Shown: piece after piece, positions 1 through 11,964 of the stretch
Numbering within the stretch: the first letter of the stretch is position 1
Layout of the letters: each line of letters opens with the position of its first letter
Assembly: GCA_028386065.3 (NCBI GenBank)
Contig: JAKUCV010007482.1
Coordinates: forward strand, 17,800-81,799
Length of the DNA stretch: 64,000 bases
Reading direction: 5' to 3'
Source of the DNA: Turnera subulata
Taxonomy: Eukaryota; Streptophyta; Magnoliopsida; Malpighiales; Passifloraceae
Made by a program: the position numbers and the translations under genes
The notes under the pieces: generated by a model
The model's database searches: none
What the model saw: the letters and a program-made list of their open reading frames with translations, nothing else
Told to the model about the DNA's origin: nothing

Positions 1-1076
1 GAGTATGAGTGAGGTGTAAGCGGAGTCGCGCTGCGAAAGCGTGGTTAGTTTATTTGGGATGTAATTGGCACTCTACAGTGTTGTTGGTGCCCACTTGGCA
101 TGCTGCAGTGCTGTTGGTGCGCAGTTGGCATGCTGCAGTGCTGTTGGTGCCTAGTTGGTGCGTTGCTGATCTAATTGGTGTGCATTGGTATGGGAGTAGT
201 GAACTTCGTCGCTTAGTAGGGAAAGTTGGTCCCGTTGGCTGATTCTAGGGCCAGTACCTTCACTAGTGTGCGAATAGTGCATTTTGAGGTTCGGATGGGG
301 TAATTGGCCTTATTGGACAATTGGCATCATAATGTGCGGATAGTGCATTGTAGTGGTGTGAATAAGATGTAGAAGTTACCAGTGATGAGAGAATGAGTAT
401 ATAGGTTATAGTAGCTTATTGAGAGATGTTATGAGAAGAGTTAAGTTAAGACTTGTATGGTTACATTTGGAAGGCTAACGGTACATCGCAAGTTTTGTTC
501 ACTTGGACAATGTGGCCACAGTTTATAACGGTTTTGCAATTATTGTTTTGGAAAATATTTTTGAAGGCAAGAAATAAGCATGTTAAGCAAGTTTGGCATA
601 AGTACCGTATAGCTTATCCATTTGTACCGTGGTAAGAAGCGATAGATAGTTGAGAGAAATAGAATCTACAAGATTGTGATTGACAAGCGACATAGATTGG
701 TGTGTGATACGGATTGGTGTGAGAGTTACGAGTGTGATATGACAATTTGAGGTAAGTGAAATGGATTATAATGAGATGTGACCATGAGAGAGTATTGGAT
801 GTATATAGACAAAATGAACATGTCATTTGAGGTTTCTAAGTGAGGAGTTGAGGTTGAAGGCTATGAATTTTGAGGTAAACAAGTTGGAGATATATTAGAC
901 TGAGTTATCACTTGAGTACCAGGATTGAGATATAGTGGGAGGAATATGGACTAATAGAGTAGCAAATGAGATTGTTCAGGAAGATGATTGGAAGTTACAG
1001 GAAAGAATTGATATTGCCTTTGAGGTTATAGTGGCTTCTGAATTTCGAGGACGAAATTCCTTGAAGGAGGGGATGA
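1..1076 (+). mobile_element. Element A: degenerate 3' internal end of a Ty3/gypsy retrotransposon
   Basis: No open frame of convincing length survives here. The identification rests on the right end: a GAGGACGAAATTCC-type motif at about 1048-1061 followed by a purine tract (GAAGGAGGGGA, about 1062-1072), which is the polypurine-tract context next to the 3' LTR of Tekay/Del-like elements, and then an LTR beginning TGTGATACCCC. The rest of element A lies left of the window. GT-rich sequence with a short tandem array fills the first 240 bases. Confidence 0.7.
65..184 (+). repeat. 30-bp tandem repeat, about 4 degenerate copies
   Basis: TTGGCA-type units recur with an exact 30-base period at 65, 95, 125 and 155 (for example TTGGCATGCTGCAGTGCTG). 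Because 30 is a multiple of three, a chance frame reads as ten-residue repeats. The array lies in the internal 3' part of element A. Confidence 0.75.
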
Positions 1077-3329
1077 TGTGATACCCCAGGTATACCCTAG
1101 AATATAGAGAAGTACTTACATGATGAGAGCCAGGGTGTAGCTTGTCCTTCCGAGACGTTCATGTAGGTTGGATTGGGTATTCGGGAGAAAGTGGGAAATG
1201 TTAATAGTGTTGGTGTGCACATTAGTATGGGCTTAGGCTCGGTAGCATGTGCTGGTGACGGATTGAGAGTAATGGTGAGCATAGGCTTGGCCTAGTGCAC
1301 TCAAATGGGCTCATAGTGATCCGATGGCACGGTTGGCCTAGTTTGGTGTCCCGAGTGCTCGATTTATCTTATCGGTCGATAAATGACGGGAAACACTAAG
1401 AATATAATTATTTGGTGTAATAGGTTCATTAGAGGCATGATTGGCCAAGGGGATTATCGGGTGGCTCGATTAGGTGTGAAATGGTGCACAACCGGGGCAT
1501 CGGTATGCCCGTTGGTGCACAATTAGGCTCGATAAGGGTAAATTGGTAATTGGCCAAACCGACCAATCAGAATGAGCCAAGTAGATCGGGAATAAGGTGC
1601 TGGAAGCCTTAGGTGTGCAAGCTAGCAGCTTGTGTGGCATAGGCTAATTGGCCACAACTAAGCATGAGGTGGCACCAACTTGGTGCAAGTGGCACCAAGT
1701 TGGCTAGTGTGGCAAGTAGGAGCTTAGTCACCTACTTACCATCACTTAAGGGGTGAAACCAGGCTTCTCTCTCCCATTTTGATCAGACCAAATTCGTGGC
1801 TAAGGATAGAGAGAGAGAGAGAAGGAGAGAAAAGAGGGGAAAGGAGGAAAGTGAGCCTAGGGGTTCTGCTCTCGGCCAGACAGACCCCTGTCCACTAAAA
1901 TAGGTATTTCGGCCAAACCACCAGTTAGAATTGAGTGAAACCAAAGCCCAGAGTTAGATAACTCCCATAGCTTTAATTGGGCACCGGTTTGGTTGATTTT
2001 GGAGCTGAACTGAGAGAGTTATGCACTCTCAAAGTCCACTGTTATGCAGCAGACCTGCTGCAGGAACCCGAGTTGGTGTAGGAGCCATATCTGGAGCTAG
2101 AGAGCTTAGAATTGAGTGATTTTTGTGGCTCTTGAAAGCTAAGAGACAGGGCCACAACTTCGATGTTGGTGCCGAAAGCTGATTCTGCTTTTAGGTTCGT
2201 GGTTGGGGTCGGTGAAGTCTCTGCCTCTACAGGGCAGATTCTACCCGAGTTACTGTAAGGGTGATTTGTGTGATTGAATTGTGGATTATGTTCTATGTTT
2301 GCTATGTTGGGTTGTGATGTATATTCATGTGTATGTTACAGGGCAGTATGAACCCTAGATGCCCAAGGGTTCCAGAGTGAAGGGATGAATAGCCATGATG
2401 TGCCTAATGACTTGGTTGATGTGTTTAATAGTTTGGTAAGTTTGGTTGCATACTTGTGTGATGGCTGTGATGCTTATTGGCTTGGTGGATGATCCAATTT
2501 CCTATTGAGATGGCACCTATGGTGCAATTGTGATGTTGATAATGCCTTGGCTTGAGATGAGTCCGATATTCGGGCTATGCATTCCATGCATTCCATTTGC
2601 ATCATGACATTACATGAGATGGTATGAGATGTTGAGATGTTGGACCTTGCAGTGCTCCTAGGCTGCTTGGTCAATTGAGATGATGGTGGTGTTGTGCTTG
2701 GCGCCGTGTGTGGTTGTGGTAGCCAAACTGATATGCCTCGTACGTGGGGCTGTAGGCTAAGAAGTAACACCTGTTGGCAAGGCTACCAGACCCGCAGGTA
2801 GGCTAAGTACAACTCCACGATAGCTTACCCGTGGGCTGATCACGGTGATTGAGATGTTGGTTGTTGGATGTAATTTGCCGCTTGTTTGTGTCTATGCTAA
2901 TGCCCTGTATGTCACCTGCTTATTGAGTTTTATACTCACCCCCCGTTTCCTCCCCTTGTCTTACAGGTGCGAGATTGAGAGCATGGGCTGTAGGTCGATG
3001 GGTATAGCCGAGTCGGTCTTGTTATTGTATTGTTTAATACATAGAGGTTATGTCTTTGTACACCATGAGTTAGTGTCCCTTGTAGTAATGGTTTTACAAC
3101 ATTAGTGGAGTTGTTTCTATAAATGAGTCTTGATTCCCTTTAATTATCTTTGCTGCCTTTGCATTTGTTTGTTGGGACGCTTCCATTAACGCTGCGCATA
3201 TGAGCTTAGTAACCCGCGAGGCTCAGACAGCGAGCTTCTGGCTGAGTTGGAGAAAGGCCTTTGGGTGCCTTGTGGCACATGGTGGGTGCGCAAGGTACCT
3301 GGCCGGTCGCGCTTAGCGGGGGCGTGACA
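1077..3329 (+). repeat. Element A 3' LTR (2253 bp)
   Basis: Starts TGTGATACCCC directly after the polypurine tract and ends GGGGGCGTGACA, so the ends form the imperfect TG...CA inverted termini of an LTR. The following bases GTGAG (3330-3334) are the expected 5-bp target duplication. From 3330 on, the sequence is colinear with the interior of the LTR at 10931, which shows that element A jumped into the 5' LTR of element B. The LTR includes a purine-rich run at about 1808-1850. No gene is seen in it. Confidence 0.85.
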
Positions 3330-3556
3330 GTGAGTAACCATTAAGCTGTTATTTGTGAGTAATTAGTGATATGAAATTGCTGGCTGGTTGAGCCTGAGGA
3401 TTAATCTGAGATAATAAAAAGTTGAGTAATTGATGATAGAGTAATGGAATTGGAATTGAAATTAAGATGATGATATAATTGTCACGTGGAAAGTAGTGGT
3501 ACGACTAGATGGTTAGAGACTAGTTCAGTGGTGTCATGGCCGGTTTGGTTGGTTGA

Positions 3557-3694
3557 TGGGGATGTTGATCCCGGATGATGTTGTTATTGGGATGTTGATC
3601 CCGGATTTGTGATATTGGGATGTTGATCCCGGATTTGTTGATATTGGGATGTTGATCCCGGATTGTTGGTATTGGAGATGTTGATCCCGGATTG
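3557..3694 (+). repeat. Hairpin-unit tandem array GGGATGTTGATCCC (5 units)
   Basis: Each unit contains GGGAT-GTTG-ATCCC, a perfect 5-bp stem with a 4-base loop, spaced roughly 25-30 bases apart. The same array is in the 3' LTR (11158-11296) and, in diverged form, in solo LTR K (about 19616-19770), so it is a family feature and not a local accident. Confidence 0.85.
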
Positions 3695-3831
3695 TGATTT
3701 GGCCTGGCATCCAGAATTAGTGAATAACTAGGTACGACCCTAGATTGTCCAGTGACGGGGCCCGGTAGATAAAATTGGTAATAAAAATAATAAGCATTCT
3801 TTTGGTCTTGGCTTTGTTATGTTTTAGTAAG

Positions 3832-3900
3832 ATTCTTCTGTCGTGTTGTTTGTGTTGGATTCTTCTGTCATGTTGTTTGTATTGGATTCTTCTGTTGTGT
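3832..3900 (+). repeat. 27-bp tandem repeat in LTR B (3 copies)
   Basis: ATTCTTCTGTCGTGTTGTTTG-type units recur three times with a 27-base period. The homologous array in the 3' LTR is at about 11432-11508. The nine-residue repeats in the overlapping chance ORFs come from this array, not from a protein gene. Confidence 0.75.
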
Positions 3901-4365
3901 TGGTTGTGCTACTTCGAAAGTATTACGGTTGATTATATATCTCTGTTTATCCTTCGTCAGTGAGCACTTCGGAGTCACCCCTCGCCTGCGGGGTTTCATC
4001 CCGTAGGTTTGGTTGCTTCGTAGTTCAGGTACGATGTACGTTGGCTGCTGCTTTCTTCTCCACCTGATTCCGGATCCATACCTTCGTTGCATGTGCATTT
4101 AAGTCTTCCGCTGCTGTACCATATATTTTGTTGTGTTGCTGTTATCCTTTATAGCTTGTTGTTGTCTATTTGGATTAAGCTGTTGTTGTTGAGTGGATTG
4201 AATAATGGTCCCCGGGTATGGGAGACAGTTGTATTATATTCAGTGAAATGTTGTATTTGATTTACTGTGTAGTATTTTACTGCGATGTACTGTCTGTTCT
4301 ATCAATAAGAATAGTTTCGGCACGTGTTTACTGTCTATGGTGAATACGAGTCGGGGCGTTTCATT

Positions 4366-4383
4366 TTGGTAGCGAAGCAGACA
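4366..4383 (+). other. Primer-binding site of element B
   Basis: TTGGTAGCGAAGC starts two to three bases after the LTR terminus. It resembles the TGGTATCAGAGC site complementary to initiator tRNA-Met, with a few mismatches. Element E carries a near-identical site at 37762. Confidence 0.6.
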
Positions 4384-4438
4384 GTAGGTCATTAGGGACA
4401 TAACTGTGATTGCATGATTGATTGTTTGTGCATAAGAT

Positions 4439-6334
4439 TTGTCACGACATGATATGACATGCATACATATACATTTTCATATAGGTACGAATGGATCCGG
4501 TTGGAGGGAATCAGCATGCTGGAGGCCACCTAATGACGATCAGGTATCGGTGGATCAACCGCAGCAAGTTGCGGGAGGTCCGGAACACCTTCCGAATATT
4601 CCTTTGGGAGACCCTACGCAGATGCTGAACGTGGTAACTCAGATACTGCGAAGGCAAGAAGCCAAGGATGCACGTATTGATGCTATGGGAGCCCGGGAAT
4701 AGGAAAATCAGGGACCAGTTGAGGATCCAGTGTACATGAAGCTGGGGAAGCTTGCGGCAGAGATCTTCACCGGTGTCACTACACCAGAGGATGCTGATCG
4801 ATGGCTCAGATAGATGAACAGGGTTATGCTGAAGCTGACATGTAAGAATGACAAGTGGGCCAGATATGCCGCTGTAATGTTCCGAGGGGATGCCGTTGAT
4901 TGATGGGAGTCTACCACCAGGGACATGCCGACACCTATCACTATGTCGTGGAACCAGTTCATGGAGAAGTTCCGAAGGAAGTTTGTTTCCGAGGCATACT
5001 AGGACCAGCTGAGACGGGAGTTTTTGGGACTACAACAGGGACCAGATCAGACGGTCAACGATTATGAGATCAAGTTCAACCGCCTGTCCATCTATGCCAG
5101 TGAGTTTGTGGCTACCCCGGAGGCCAGATGTAAACGTTTCTGGGATGGTCTTCGATCTGGCATCCAGACAGTTATGGGGTGCAAGGTCTACGAGACTGAC
5201 CAGGACATGCTGACAGATGCCCTGAGAGCTGAGATTATTTGGCTGGGTAATGAGAGGGAGCAACAGGAGATCCGTAAGAGACATGTCGCACAGAGTTCTG
5301 GGTGACAGAACAAGAGGTTCCAGACACCAGCGAATCGGTCAGGATATGGACAGAGCCGGTTCATGCCAGCTAGTCAGGGACGTGGATGAAACAACAACTA
5401 CAACAACCGAGGCAGTTCTTGGACTCAGTCTGGAGGGACTTTATCTTGGGGTGCTCGCCTGAGACCTCTTCTGTCTCAGGTGAGGTGTTATAAGTGTAAC
5501 GAAGTTGGGCACTACCGTTATGCTTGTCCCAAGTTGGGAAGATCTGGAGGTTCGGCACCTGTTCAGATGGTGCAAGCTTCAATTGCTAGTGTTCCTAGTG
5601 GTTCTGGAGTTGGCCGAGGCCGAGGACGTGGAGCTGTTCCTGCTAGGACCCAGTCAGCCATGAACCAGAGTACAACAGTGCCGAGAGCATTTGTGATCAC
5701 CGCTGATGAGGATCCAGAGAATGCTGATGTCATAGCAGGTACCTTTACAGTTTTTGGTAGTACTGCTTATACTTTGATAGACCCTGGTGCTACGCATTCG
5801 TTTATTGCGCAAAGCTTTGCCATACTACATAACTGTACGGGAGAGAGCTTAGCTTGTCCGATGAGGGTTAGGTTACCTGCGGGTATAGTGGTCAGATTAA
5901 CCCATGTGTGCAGAGACGTTTCGCTTTCATACGATAGCGAGGTTTTTCTTGCACGGTTGATTGTGATGAACATGGGAGGTTTTGATATCATCTTGGGGAT
6001 GGATTGGTTGTACAAGCACAGTGCTATGGTGAACTGTCGAACCAAGGAAGTGCTGTTGACTTCCGATGGTGGACATAAGATTTTGTTGACAAGTATTGGG
6101 AGAGCTGCTACTACATGTAGTATCTCTGCTAATCAGGATGTTGGGATGAAGCCGTTGGGCCCAGATTCTTTGTTGACCCACGTTAAGGGAGAAGAAGTTC
6201 AGACTCCGGTTTTGGGGGACATCATAGTTGTGAGGGAGTTTCCAGAAGTGTTTCCAGAGGACCTGCCAGGATTGCCACCTGACAGGGAAGTCAAGTATAC
6301 CATCGATTTGATGTCGGGAGTGACACCTATCTAG
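4439..6334 (+). pseudogene. gag-protease of element B (broken)
   Basis: One frame can be followed through the capsid region, a CCHC zinc knuckle (CYKCNEVGHYRYAC, about 5487-5528) and a retropepsin-like domain with the DPGATHSF motif near 5782, where this chromovirus clade has DPG in place of DTG/DSG. The frame has stops at 4700, 4811, 4901, 5000, 5303, 5387 and 6332. Gag would package element RNA and the protease would process the polyprotein. The frame runs directly into reverse transcriptase, as expected for a Gag-Pol polyprotein. ATGs at 4439 and 4491 are both possible original starts. Confidence 0.88.
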
Positions 6335-9104
6335 ATGGCACCGATAGAACTACAGGAGTTGAAGAAGCAGTTGGATGAGCTGCTTGAGAAGGGATTCATC
6401 AGACCTAGTACATCACCTTGGGGATCACCAGTCCTCTTTGTGAAGAAGAAGGATGGCAGTTTGCGGATGTGTGTGGACTACCGATAGTTGAACAAGGTGA
6501 CAGTGAAGAACAAGTACCCGCTTCCAAGGATTGATGACCTCTTTGATCAATTGCAGGGTGCTACTGTATTTTCTAAGATTGATCTTCGATCTGGCTACCA
6601 TCAGGTCAAGATTGCACAGAAGGACATACCGAAGATGGCCTTTTGTACTCGGTATGGGCATTTTGAGTTCACGGTGGTTCCTTTCGGTTTGACCAACGCA
6701 CCTGCAGTTTTCATGTGCTTGATGCACTTGGTCCTGAACGAGTTCTTGTACAAGTTTGTGGTAGTCTTCATCGACGACATTCTGATATACTCCAAGAGCA
6801 GGGAAGAACATGAGGAGCATCAGAGGGTAGTGCTACAGAGGCTGCGAGAGAAGGAGTTGTATGCTAAGTTTAGTAAGTGTGAGTTCTGGCTGGAGGAAGT
6901 TGCATTCCTTGGAATGTTGTATCCAGAGATGGGATTAAGTTGACCCTGCCAAAGTGAATGCTGTTCTAGAGTGGGAGCCGCCCAAGACGGTACCTGAAGT
7001 CAGAAGTTTTCTTGGCCTTGCAGGATATTACCGGAGATTCATCGAGGGTTTTTCCTTGATAGCCAGTCCCATGACCATGCTATTGAGGAAAGATCACACC
7101 TTTTATGGAGTGATGCCTGCCAAAGGAGTTTTGATGAACTGAAGAAGAAGTTGACAATAGCACCAGTCTTGATAGTACCTAAGCCCGGAGTAGAGTATGT
7201 GCTGTTTTGTGATGCTTCAGGTCTTGGTTTGGGAGCAGTTCTGATGCAAGAAGGCTGAGTGATTGCCTATGCTTCGAGACAGTTGAGACCACATGAGAAG
7301 AACTACCTGACACACGATCTAGAGATGGCCGCAGTGATCCTTGCTTTGAAGATTTGGCGACATTATCTGTTTGGAGAGAGATGCCGGATCTTCACAGATC
7401 ATAAGAGTCTCAAGTACATCATGACTCAGAAGGAGCTTAACCTACGACAAAGATGTTAGGTTGAGTTGCTGAATGATTATGATTGTACTATTGAGTATCA
7501 CCTTGGAAAAGCTAATGTTATAGCAGATGCCTTGAGCCGGAGACAGCCAGAAGATGCTTCCATAACCTACTCGGTGTCCTCACTCATCGAGTTAAGGAGG
7601 ATGGGAGTTGATTTGTCAGTGGATGAGACAGGAGCTTTTTTGACCCATATTGAAGTCAAGTCCAACCTGAGAGGCTAGATTGTGGAACTACAAGATAGAG
7701 ATCTCGACCTGATCAAGCTGAAGGAAGCAGTTCGTAGCGGAAGAGAAGACAAATTTTGTATAGCTAAGGATAGTGCATTGATGCTGGGGAAACGTCTATG
7801 TGTACCCACTATTGGTGACCTACGCAGTCAGATTTTGGAAGAAGAACATATGACGTCGTATGCTATGCACCCTAGGAGCACCAAGATGTATCAGAACTTG
7901 AGGAGTCATTTCTGGTGGCCACGTATGAAGAAGGATGTAGCCGAGTATGTGGCTAAGTGTATCACTTGTCAGCAAGTGAAAGCCGAGCATCAGGCTCCAG
8001 CAGGGAAGATGAGATCTTTGTCAGTGCCAGAGTGGAAGTGGGAGATGATCACTATGGATTTTGTGGTTGGATTACTGTTGACCCGGAGACAGCATGATGC
8101 CATCTGGGTTATCGTTGATCGACTTACAAAATCAGCTCATTTCCTTCCCATCCGACAGACAGATACTATGGATAAGTTGGCGAAACAGTATGTTGCAGAG
8201 ATTGTGAGACTACGTGGGATTCCTAAGTCCATAGTCTCAGACAGAGATCCGAGATTCACCTCACGGTTTTGAAAAGAGTCTGCAAGCAGCTTTGGGAACG
8301 AAGCTGAGTTTCAGTACCGCGTTTCATCCTCAGACAGACGGACAGTCAGAGAGGACTATTCAGACGCTAGAGGACATGTTAAGGGATTGTGCTCTTAATT
8401 TCAGTGGGAGTTGGGATCAGTATTTGTTTTTAGCGGAGTTCGTCTACAACAACAGTTTTCATTCCAGCATTGGCATGCCACCGTTTGAAGCTCTTTACGG
8501 ACGGAAATGCCGAAGTCCAGTATGTTGGGATGAAGAAGGTCTCCGTTTGATTGTGGGTCCAGAACTGGTCAAGCAAACAGTTGACAAGATTCAAGTAGTT
8601 AAGCAGAGTATGAGAGCAGCGCAAGACCGACAGAAGAGTTATGCTGATAAGCATCGCCGTGAGATGGAGTACCAAGTGGGAGAGAAAGTTTTCCTCCGAG
8701 TTGCACCATGGAAAGGTGTTATCAGATTCGGGAAAAGAGGGAAGTTGAGTCCCAGGTACATTGGACCATATGACATTGTAGAAAGGGTTGGACCCTTGGC
8801 ATACAGACTGTCTTTACCAGAGGAGTTGTCCCGGATTCATGATGTGTTTCATGTTTCCATGTTGAGGAGGTACAGATCCGATTCGAGTCATGTGGTTACT
8901 ACAGCAGATGTCGAGGTCCCAAAGGATCTTACGTACACAGAATTGCCGGAGCAGATCCTTGGTCGAGAGGTCAGACAGTTGAGAAACCGAGTCATACCGA
9001 TGGTAAAAGTCAAGTGGAGCAAGCACTCTGCGAACGAGTCTACATGGGAAGTTGAGGAGCACATGCGTTCTCAGTATCCGCACCTGTTTACAGCACCGGA
9101 GTGA
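6335..9104 (+). pseudogene. RT-RNase H-integrase-chromodomain of element B (broken)
   Basis: Reverse transcriptase shows the [10 protein letters not shown] catalytic box near 6769 after the VPFGLTNAP region. RNase H follows (CDAS near 7211, TDHKSL near 7396, ADALSRR near 7525). Integrase has the HHCC finger (about 7840-7975), the D,D residues in the TMDFV and SDRDPRF contexts, and the FHPQTDGQSE segment after 8320. The C-terminus carries the HDVFHVSMLRRY motif and a chromodomain ending at 9104. Stops lie at 6485, 7256, 7457 and 7676; frame changes occur near 6937, between about 7080 and 7105, and near 8271. Domain order and chromodomain place it among chromoviruses, most like Tekay/Del. Confidence 0.93.
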
Positions 9105-9140
9105 ATTTTGGGGACGAAATTCTTTTTAAGGTGGGTAGGC

Positions 9141-11964
9141 TGTAACAGCCCGGGTAATTTTTACGTTTTTACCGTCACCGTAAAATTTATTTTACAGTTA
9201 TTTACCATAAAAATTAATCTTGGGTAATTAATTTATGGTAATTCGTGCACCGGGTTCCGAAACCGAGCCTTGTCCCACGCTCGGGATTTTTCTGCGGATT
9301 TTCCGGACCAAGTTGGAATTTTTCGGGTCCAGGAATCTTCAGAAAAGTCATGATTAACCCCGAGTTATCAGACCAGAATAAAATCAAAGGGGGTGCATTA
9401 GTTACTTTCTGGTCCGGACGGGACACGCCCCACAAGCTGCACAACACGAGGCAGCCGCCACCTACTGTGAAGCTTCTGAGTGGACTGTGCCACCCGTGCT
9501 TTGATAGTTGTAGCCCATGAGTTCTTTCTTTTTCTTTTTCCTGCACCATCTCTTCATTTTCACTCTGCCTACAACCATCTCACCCTCTGCAATTCCCGTA
9601 ACCCCTTCCTGCAACTAAACCGAATATTGTAAAAAAAAACAACACACCTGCACCAAAAGCGCCGCCGTTTTCCCCCTCTTCCCTTCTTCTTTTCTTTTTT
9701 CTTTCTTCCCACCGTGAACCCACGCCGGCAGCCGCCTCCACCGAGACCATCCTCTCCCCACTTGCAACTCGAGTCGTCTCTCCTTTCTCCCTCGCTGCTG
9801 TCGTCCCCCCTGCACGCTGCCGCCGTCACGACGACCTGACGAGTCGAGCCGAACTCCTCTTGCTGTCGTGCATGCCGCCCGTTGCCGCCTCCTGCTGCAC
9901 CGCCATCTACAGCCACCAGCCAACGAGTGCCTCCCTCGTCCGATCTCCTCCCTCACGCCACCTTTCCGCCGTCGCGCCACCACCTGCACACCCAAGGTGA
10001 GCTGCAGACCCGCGTAGCAGTCAATCGGGTCGGGGTGACCCATTTCCTTCAGCCGGTGAGGGCTCGTGTCGCGCCAGCCTGGGCCTTAGACCTTGGGCCT
10101 GGGCTGTGAGTATGGGTTTGGTTAGTTGGGCTGAGTGGTTTGGAATGTGGGTTGGGCTGCTGGCCGTGGGCTATGTTCTGGGCCTGCACGTGGGCCTGCC
10201 CCTGGGCTCGTGTTTGGGGCCTGGGCTTGGCACTGTGCATGGCTTGATTTGGCACTATTTAGGCCCAGCCTAGATTTTAAAATAAAAAAGAAAATGAAAA
10301 TAAAATTAAATCTGGAAAAAAAATTATAATTCTGGAAAAATAAAATGTAAATTGTGGAAACAATATTTTGGAAAAATCTTGGGGAATAATAATATGGAAA
10401 AGAATATACAAATGGTAAATAATAATTTTGGAAAGCACATACTTGTAGAAAAAAATATATGGAAAGGGTATTATCAAAGTAGGTATTGTATAGGTATACG
10501 TATAAATATAGTATTATTTTAGACACTGGAAATAAATGGTGAATGATGATGATGATAGAAAATAACCCGGGGGAGTAACCGAGACGAGTCCGTATTTAAT
10601 TTCCGGTATACAGTAGTAGCATGACATTATATCACTTATGTGTGCATATTATTTGTTTGATATAGGAGTTGATAACGAGCAGATACCTGAGGAACCGGAC
10701 TTGGAGTCTGTGGGGCATTTCCAAACTTGATAATCGGCTAAGGTGAGGATGGATAACCTTGGATATGTGACTGTAATACTGTGTTTGATTTTGTTGTTTG
10801 ATTGAACTGCTGAATCGATTATTGGCTGTTATATGATTGCTATGGAAATTGTTGATGATTATTGTTTGCTATTTAATTGCTATGGATTTTGCCATGATGT
10901 TGCTGGAATGTGTTGTTAGATTGTGGTATTGTGAGTAACCATTGAGCTGTTATTTGTGAGTAATTAGTGATATGAAATTGTTGGCTGGTTGAGCCTGAGG
11001 ATTAATCTGAGATAATAAAAAGTTGAGTAATTGATGATAGAGTAATGGAATTGGAATTGAAATCAAGATGATGATATAATTATCACGTGGAAAGTAGTGG
11101 TACGACTAGATGGTTAGAGACTAGTTCTGTGGTGTCATGGCCGGTTTGGTTGGTTGATGGGGATGTTGATCCCAGATGATGTTGTTGTTGGGATGTTGAT
11201 CCCGGATTTGTGATATTGGGATGTTGATCCTGGATTTGTTAATATTGGGATGTTGATCCCGGATTGTTGGTATTGGGGATGTTGATCCCGGATTGTGATT
11301 TGGCCTGGCATCCAGAATTAGTTAATAACCAGGTACGACCTTAGATTGTCCAATGACGAGGCCCGAAAGATAAAATTGGTAATAAAAATAATAAGCATTC
11401 TTTTGGTCTTGGCTTTGTTATATTTTAGTAAGATTCTTCTGTCGTGTTGTTTGTGTTGGATTCTTCTGTCGTGTTGTTTGTGTTGGATTCTTCTGTTGTG
11501 TTGGTTGTGTTACTTCGAAAGTATTACGGTTGATTATATATCTCTGTTTATCCTTCGTCGGTGAGCACTTCGGACTCACCCCTCGCCTGCAGGGTTTCAT
11601 CCCGTAGGTTTGGTTGCTTCGTAGTTCAGGTACGATGTACATTGGCTGCTGCTTTCTTCTCCACCTGATTCCGGATCCAAACCTCCGTTGCATGTGCATT
11701 TAAGTCTTCCGCTGCTGTACCATATATGTTGTTGTGTTGCTGTTATCCTTTATAGCTTGTTGTTATCTATTTGGATTAAGCTGCTGTTGTTGAGTGGATT
11801 GAATAATGGTCCCCGGGTATGGGAGACAGTTGTATTATATTCAGTGAACTGTTGTATTTGATTTACTGTATAGTATTTTACTGCGATGTACTGTCTGTTC
11901 TATCAATAAGAATAGTTTCGGCACGTGTTTACTGTCTATGGTGAATACGGGTCGGGGCGTTTCA
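9141..11964 (+). repeat. Element B 3' LTR (2824 bp, complete)
   Basis: Preceded by GGGGACGAAATTCTTTTTAA and a short purine tract. Starts TGTAACAGCCCGGG and ends GGGGCGTTTCA. The five bases after it, ATAAT, are the expected target duplication; its partner is off the left edge. A GC- and proline-codon-rich segment (about 9540-10110) ends in a donor-like AAGGTGAGCT at 9994. The chance ORFs in this LTR look like none of the known retroelement proteins. Confidence 0.92.

Larger units (their letters stand above)
3330..4363 (+). repeat. Element B 5' LTR, right-hand 1034 bp
   Basis: Colinear with 10931-11964 and the same length. It ends TCGGGGCGTTTCA followed by the primer-binding site. Contents include the GGGATGTTGATCCC array (3557-3694), a 27-bp array (about 3832-3900) and the conserved CACTTCGGAGTCACCCCTCG block found in the related LTRs of this window. 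Confidence 0.92.
3330..11964 (+). mobile_element. Element B: Tekay/Del-like chromovirus (Ty3/gypsy), decayed
   Basis: Layout is truncated 5' LTR (3330-4363), primer-binding site, gag-protease, RT-RNase H-integrase with chromodomain, polypurine tract and full 3' LTR (9141-11964). The remaining 5' LTR segment and the matching 3' LTR segment (10931-11964) are both exactly 1034 bases and differ by a few percent by eye, mostly transitions. The first part of the 5' LTR is displaced beyond the left edge by element A. Coding regions have many in-frame stops and some frameshifts, so the copy cannot act on its own. Confidence 0.93.

Noticed and set aside
3557..3694. CRISPR-like look of regularly spaced short palindromic repeats
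   Set aside because: Plant nuclear LTR context; spacers are similar to each other, and the array is duplicated in both LTRs.
9569..10255. Several overlapping ORFs in LTR B on both strands (Arg/Gly- and Pro/Ala-rich)
   Set aside because: GC-rich composition keeps many frames open. They overlap each other on opposite strands and lie wholly inside the LTR.
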